This document shows positions 11,476 to 14,567 of a stretch of 14,567 bases of DNA, piece by piece. Within the stretch, counting starts at the first letter, position 1. Each line of letters starts with the position of its first letter. Source of the DNA: JAXGVG01 sp040773965 (GTDB lineage: Bacteria > Pseudomonadota > Alphaproteobacteria > UBA9219). The stretch is taken from positions 1 to 14,567 of the forward strand of contig JAXGVG010000035.1 of the NCBI GenBank assembly GCA_040773965.1. The letters are read 5' to 3'. The position numbers were made by a program, and so were the translations under genes. A model generated the notes under the pieces. That model worked only from the letters and a program-made list of their open reading frames with translations. It did not search any database and was not told the DNA's origin.

Positions 11476-14310
11476 TCAATGCGCCTCGGCCCAGTTTTTG
11501 GCGTGGCCGGCTTCGGCTGCCAGCGGCACTTTAAGATTAACGGCTGGAAGCGGCGCTTCCTGCATAATTTCCTTAACCAGTCTGGCCGTCGCCTCGATCT
11601 CCTTTACGGGCACTTCGAACACCAGTTCGTCGTGCACTTGCAAAAGCAGCTTCGCCTTAAGCTTGGCCGCGCCCAAAGCGGGCGGAATCCGGATCATGGC
11701 GCGCTTCATGATGTCGGCGGCCGTTCCCTGGACCGGCGCGTTGATGGCCTGCCGCTCGGCGGCGTTGCGGCGCACCGCGTTCTTTTCCGCGATACCCGCG
11801 ATATGGACCCGCCGCCCGAAGAGCGTTTCGACATAACCGTGTTTGTGCGCGAACGCTTTCGTTTCTTCCATCCAGTCGCGCAATTCGTGGAAACGGTCGA
11901 GGTACTGGCGGATGAACTCGTTCGCCTCTCCGGGCGTATAGCCGATCTGCTTGGCAAGCCCGAAGCCGCTGATGCCGTAAATAATGCCGAAATTGATGGC
12001 TTTGGCCTGGCGGCGTTTTTCCGGCGTTATTTCCTTGAGGGGGATGTTGAAGACCTGGCTGGCGGTCAGCGCGTGGATGTCGACGCCGTCGTGGAAGGCC
12101 TGAATGAGAGCCTGGACGTTCGCTATTTCGGCCGCCAGCCGCAGTTCGATTTGGGAATAGTCCACGGACAAAAGTTCGTGCCCTTCGGGGGCCACAAAAG
12201 CGCGGCGGATGGCCCGGCCGTCTTCGGTGCGGATGGGGATGTTCTGGAGATTGGGGTCCGTGGAGGACAGGCGGCCCGTTGCGGCCCCAACCATCGAAAA
12301 AGAGGTGTGTACGCGCCCCGTTCGCGCGTCGATCTGGTCCGGAAGCGCGTCCGTATAGGTCGATTTCAGCTTCGCCAGCGCCCGCCAGTCCAGCGTTTTA
12401 ACCACGATTTCATGGCCCATTTCGGCCAGCGGCTCCAGCACGTCGACGCTCGTCGAATACGCGCCCGTTTTTCCCTTGCTTCCGCCCTGCAGACCCATTT
12501 CGTCGAACAAAACCTCGCCAAGCTGCCTGGGCGAGCCGACGTTGAAGGGGTGGCCCGCGAGGGCGTGTATTTCGGCCTCCAGCGCCTGCAGGCGGCCCGC
12601 CAGTTCGCCGCTTTGGGCCCTTAAGATAGCCGGGTCGATCCGCACGCCGCAGGTTTCCATGCCCGCCACGACCGGAACGAGGGGCCGCTCGATCCTCTCG
12701 TACACGCTCATGACGTGCTGTTGGGCCGCCATGGGCCTGAGCAAAAGCCAGAGGCGCAGCGTGTAATCCGCGTCCTCGGCGGCGTAATCCTTCGCCCTTT
12801 CGAGCGGCACGCGGTCGAAGGTCGTTTTGTTGCGGCCCGTTCCAACCACGTCGTCATAGGAGACCATTTTGTGCTGGAAATGCTTCAGGGCAAGCTCGTC
12901 GAGCCCGTGCCCGTGCAGCCCCGCGCCCAGCACATAGGACAAAAGCATCGTGTCGTCGTACGGCTCGACGCGCAGCCCGTGCTGTTCGAGCGCCTGCTGG
13001 TCGAATTTCAAATTATGCGCGATCTTCAGGACGGCGGGATCAACCAGCAAATCCTTCAGCGCGGCAACCAGATCCTTGATGCCGATTTGTTTCGGCGCTT
13101 TCGCGTCTTCGAAAGCGAAGCCGTTCGGCGTCGATGCGGGATCGACGTGGTTCAGCGGCACGTAACAGGCCTTGCCGGGCGCCGTCGCCATCGACACGCC
13201 GACCAAAAGCGTCGTGGACGGCGTCAGGGAATTGGTTTCCGTGTCGATGGCCACATATCCCTGCGCCCGCGCGGCTTCCACCCAACGGCGAAGGTGCGCG
13301 GCGTCCTGCACAAGCTCATAGTGAACGGGCGCGTGCGTAATGTGCCTGATGTCGGGCGCGGGATCCGCGACGGGCTCTACGGAAACGCGTTTTTCCCCGT
13401 CCGTTTCCGGCTTGCTTTCCTTTGCGGCGGAAACGGGTGTTTCGGAAGCCGTCTCCAAACGCGCGAGAATGGAGCGGAAGCCCTGTTGCTGCAAAAAAGC
13501 GATCAATTCCGGCTTATGGTCGATGCGCGCCTGCAATGTCTCGAGCGGCGCGGGCAGCGGCGCCCGATCGTCGAGCGTGACGAGTTTTTTCGACAGACGG
13601 GCCTGATCGGCAAATTGGGTCAGCTGTTCCCGGCGTTTGGGCTGCTTGATTTCATGCGCGTGTTTCAGGAGGTTTTCCAGATCGCCGTAGTCGAGGATCA
13701 GCTGCGCCGCCGTTTTGACGCCGATGCCCGGCACGCCCGGCACGCCGTCGCTGCTGTCGCCCGCCAGGGCCTGGACGTCGATGACCTTATCCGGCGTCAC
13801 GCCGAATTTGGCTTCGACTTCGGGCGGGCCGATCGGCACCGCTTTCATGGGATCGAACAGCTCGACGCCCGGCCTTATCAACTGCATCAGGTCCTTGTCG
13901 GCCGACACGATGCGCACGCCGCGCCCGTGTTTGACGGCTTCGCGGGCGTAGGCCGCGATGAGGTCGTCGGCTTCGAAGTTTTCAACCTCCAGAGCCGGAA
14001 TGCCGTAAGCCCGCGTCGCGTCGCGGATCAGGGGAAACTGGGGGATCAGCTCCGGCGGCGGCGGGGGCCTGTGGGCCTTGTAATCCGGGTAAATGTCGTT
14101 GCGGAACGTCTTGCGCGCGGCGTCGAAAATCACGGCGATATGGCGCGCCTTCAGGTCCGTCAGCAGCTTTTGCAGCATGGTGCAAAAACCGTAGACCGCG
14201 TTGACCGGTATGCCGCCGGGGTTCGTCATGGGCGGCAGCGCATGAAAGGCCCGGAAGATAAAGCCGGAGCCGTCGATGAGGTAAAGCGTTTCGGAATGCT
14301 TCGGGTTCAT
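11476..14310 (-). CDS. polA: DNA polymerase I, full-length with proofreading
   Basis: This 944-residue repair and Okazaki-fragment polymerase has three complete domains. The 5'-3' nuclease (1-290) shows LIDGSGFIFRAF (11-22), EADDLIAAYA (113-122), SADKDLMQL (136-144) and GDSSDGVPGVPGIGVKTA (184-201). The 3'-5' exonuclease keeps Exo I DTET with Asp356 and Glu358, Exo II NLKFD with Asp437, and Exo III Tyr509-x3-Asp513, so proofreading should be active; some lineages have lost it. The polymerase domain has motif A DYSQIELR (717-724, Asp717), motif B RRQAKAINFGIIYG (766-779, Lys770, Phe774, Tyr778) and motif C VHDELVFEV (892-900, Asp894). A Lys/Glu/Pro-rich linker of about 35 residues joins the two nuclease domains. 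The ribosome binding site is weak (AGG close to the ATG). It is divergent from the ABC gene. Confidence 0.97.
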   Translation of the reverse strand: MNPKHSETLYLIDGSGFIFRAFHALPPMTNPGGIPVNAVYGFCTMLQKLLTDLKARHIAVIFDAARKTFRNDIYPDYKAHRPPPPPELIPQFPLIRDATRAYGIPALEVENFEADDLIAAYAREAVKHGRGVRIVSADKDLMQLIRPGVELFDPMKAVPIGPPEVEAKFGVTPDKVIDVQALAGDSSDGVPGVPGIGVKTAAQLILDYGDLENLLKHAHEIKQPKRREQLTQFADQARLSKKLVTLDDRAPLPAPLETLQARIDHKPELIAFLQQQGFRSILARLETASETPVSAAKESKPETDGEKRVSVEPVADPAPDIRHITHAPVHYELVQDAAHLRRWVEAARAQGYVAIDTETNSLTPSTTLLVGVSMATAPGKACYVPLNHVDPASTPNGFAFEDAKAPKQIGIKDLVAALKDLLVDPAVLKIAHNLKFDQQALEQHGLRVEPYDDTMLLSYVLGAGLHGHGLDELALKHFQHKMVSYDDVVGTGRNKTTFDRVPLERAKDYAAEDADYTLRLWLLLRPMAAQQHVMSVYERIERPLVPVVAGMETCGVRIDPAILRAQSGELAGRLQALEAEIHALAGHPFNVGSPRQLGEVLFDEMGLQGGSKGKTGAYSTSVDVLEPLAEMGHEIVVKTLDWRALAKLKSTYTDALPDQIDARTGRVHTSFSMVGAATGRLSSTDPNLQNIPIRTEDGRAIRRAFVAPEGHELLSVDYSQIELRLAAEIANVQALIQAFHDGVDIHALTASQVFNIPLKEITPEKRRQAKAINFGIIYGISGFGLAKQIGYTPGEANEFIRQYLDRFHELRDWMEETKAFAHKHGYVETLFGRRVHIAGIAEKNAVRRNAAERQAINAPVQGTAADIMKRAMIRIPPALGAAKLKAKLLLQVHDELVFEVPVKEIEATARLVKEIMQEAPLPAVNLKVPLAAEAGHAKNWAEAH

Positions 14311-14412
14311 GGACCTATATTAGGCATGATCGGGCTTGTATTCCTAGGCCCCCCTTCCGCGCCGGAATGGGTTGGGGTATAAAGAGCTTCTCCTTCGATT
14401 ATTTGCTTTATC

Positions 14413-14567
14413 ATGCGCGCTTCCCCGAAAACCGCACCGTTGCCGCTTCCCGATCACGCCCTTGAGGTCAAGGGGCTGATGAAAACGTATCGCGGCTCCA
14501 ACCGCCTGCCGCCGAAAGAGGCGTTGAAGGGCATCGATTTGGCCATTCCGCGCGGCAGTCTTTTCGG
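14413..14567 (+). CDS. ABC transporter ATP-binding protein, 5' end only
   Basis: The first 51 codons are in the window and the frame is open to the edge. The reading ALEVKGLMKTYRGSNRLPPKEALKGIDLAIPRGSLFG is the start of an ABC ATPase, ending just before the expected Walker A motif. The sequence around KEALKGIDLAIPRGSLFG is typical of ATPases that work with ABC-2 type permeases, but the substrate cannot be told. There is no Shine-Dalgarno near the ATG. TATAAA at 14378-14383 is a possible -10 with a poor -35. The 102-bp space to polA is shared by both promoters. Confidence 0.8.
   Translation, partial: MRASPKTAPLPLPDHALEVKGLMKTYRGSNRLPPKEALKGIDLAIPRGSLF

Noticed and set aside
11440..11500. Terminator between folP and polA
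   Set aside because: The 11-bp gap and its flanks show only scattered GC pairings within coding sequence, with no stem followed by a T-run in either direction.
12715..14382. Long open frame on the + strand opposite polA (555 codons)
   Set aside because: It is a shadow of PolA, whose motifs A, B, C and Exo I-III are all intact on the other strand.

Overview
The window looks like chromosomal DNA of a flagellated, Gram-negative alphaproteobacterium. It is GC-rich and densely packed with housekeeping genes. The supporting signs are an alphaproteobacterial-style DnaK tail, a rod/ring operon in the order flgF-flgG-flgA-flgH behind a sigma-54 promoter, and a PolA with intact proofreading motifs. 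No species can be named from this sequence alone. There is no CRISPR array, insertion sequence, phage, rRNA or tRNA.

Layout. (1) Bases 1-246 are the 3' end of radC (+). It converges with zero gap on a CPBP-family membrane protease gene (-). (2) From 4971 down to 247 on the minus strand lies a chaperone cluster, grpE - dnaK - dnaJ - CPBP protease. It has a heat-shock-like promoter before grpE and a second promoter candidate before dnaK. The dnaK-dnaJ spacer carries two oppositely oriented tracts of 7-bp repeats. One of them forms the dnaK stop codon and the other occupies the place where the dnaJ Shine-Dalgarno should be. (3) A GT9 (heptosyltransferase-like) gene runs divergently from grpE. 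It has a second kind of 7-bp repeat inside its reading frame. (4) Bases 6001-6744 form an AT-richer patch. It holds one unrecognised gene, inverted repeats, a strong terminator pointing to the minus strand, and the control region of the flagellar operon. (5) flgF-flgG-flgA-flgH (6745-10017, +) ends in a GC-rich hairpin. (6) folK-folP (+), two folate genes, converge on polA (-). (7) A divergent, truncated ABC-transporter ATPase gene starts at 14413.

The genes act in separate pathways. GrpE, DnaK and DnaJ form one chaperone machine, and the CPBP protease is probably cotranscribed with it. FlgF and FlgG are rod proteins, FlgA is the P-ring chaperone and FlgH is the L-ring lipoprotein. FolK and FolP catalyse consecutive steps towards dihydropteroate. 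I did not find a wholly new multi-gene system. The most unusual signals are the heptamer tracts, the helically phased half-sites about 100 bp upstream of the sigma-54 promoter, and a minus-strand terminator with no annotated gene feeding it.
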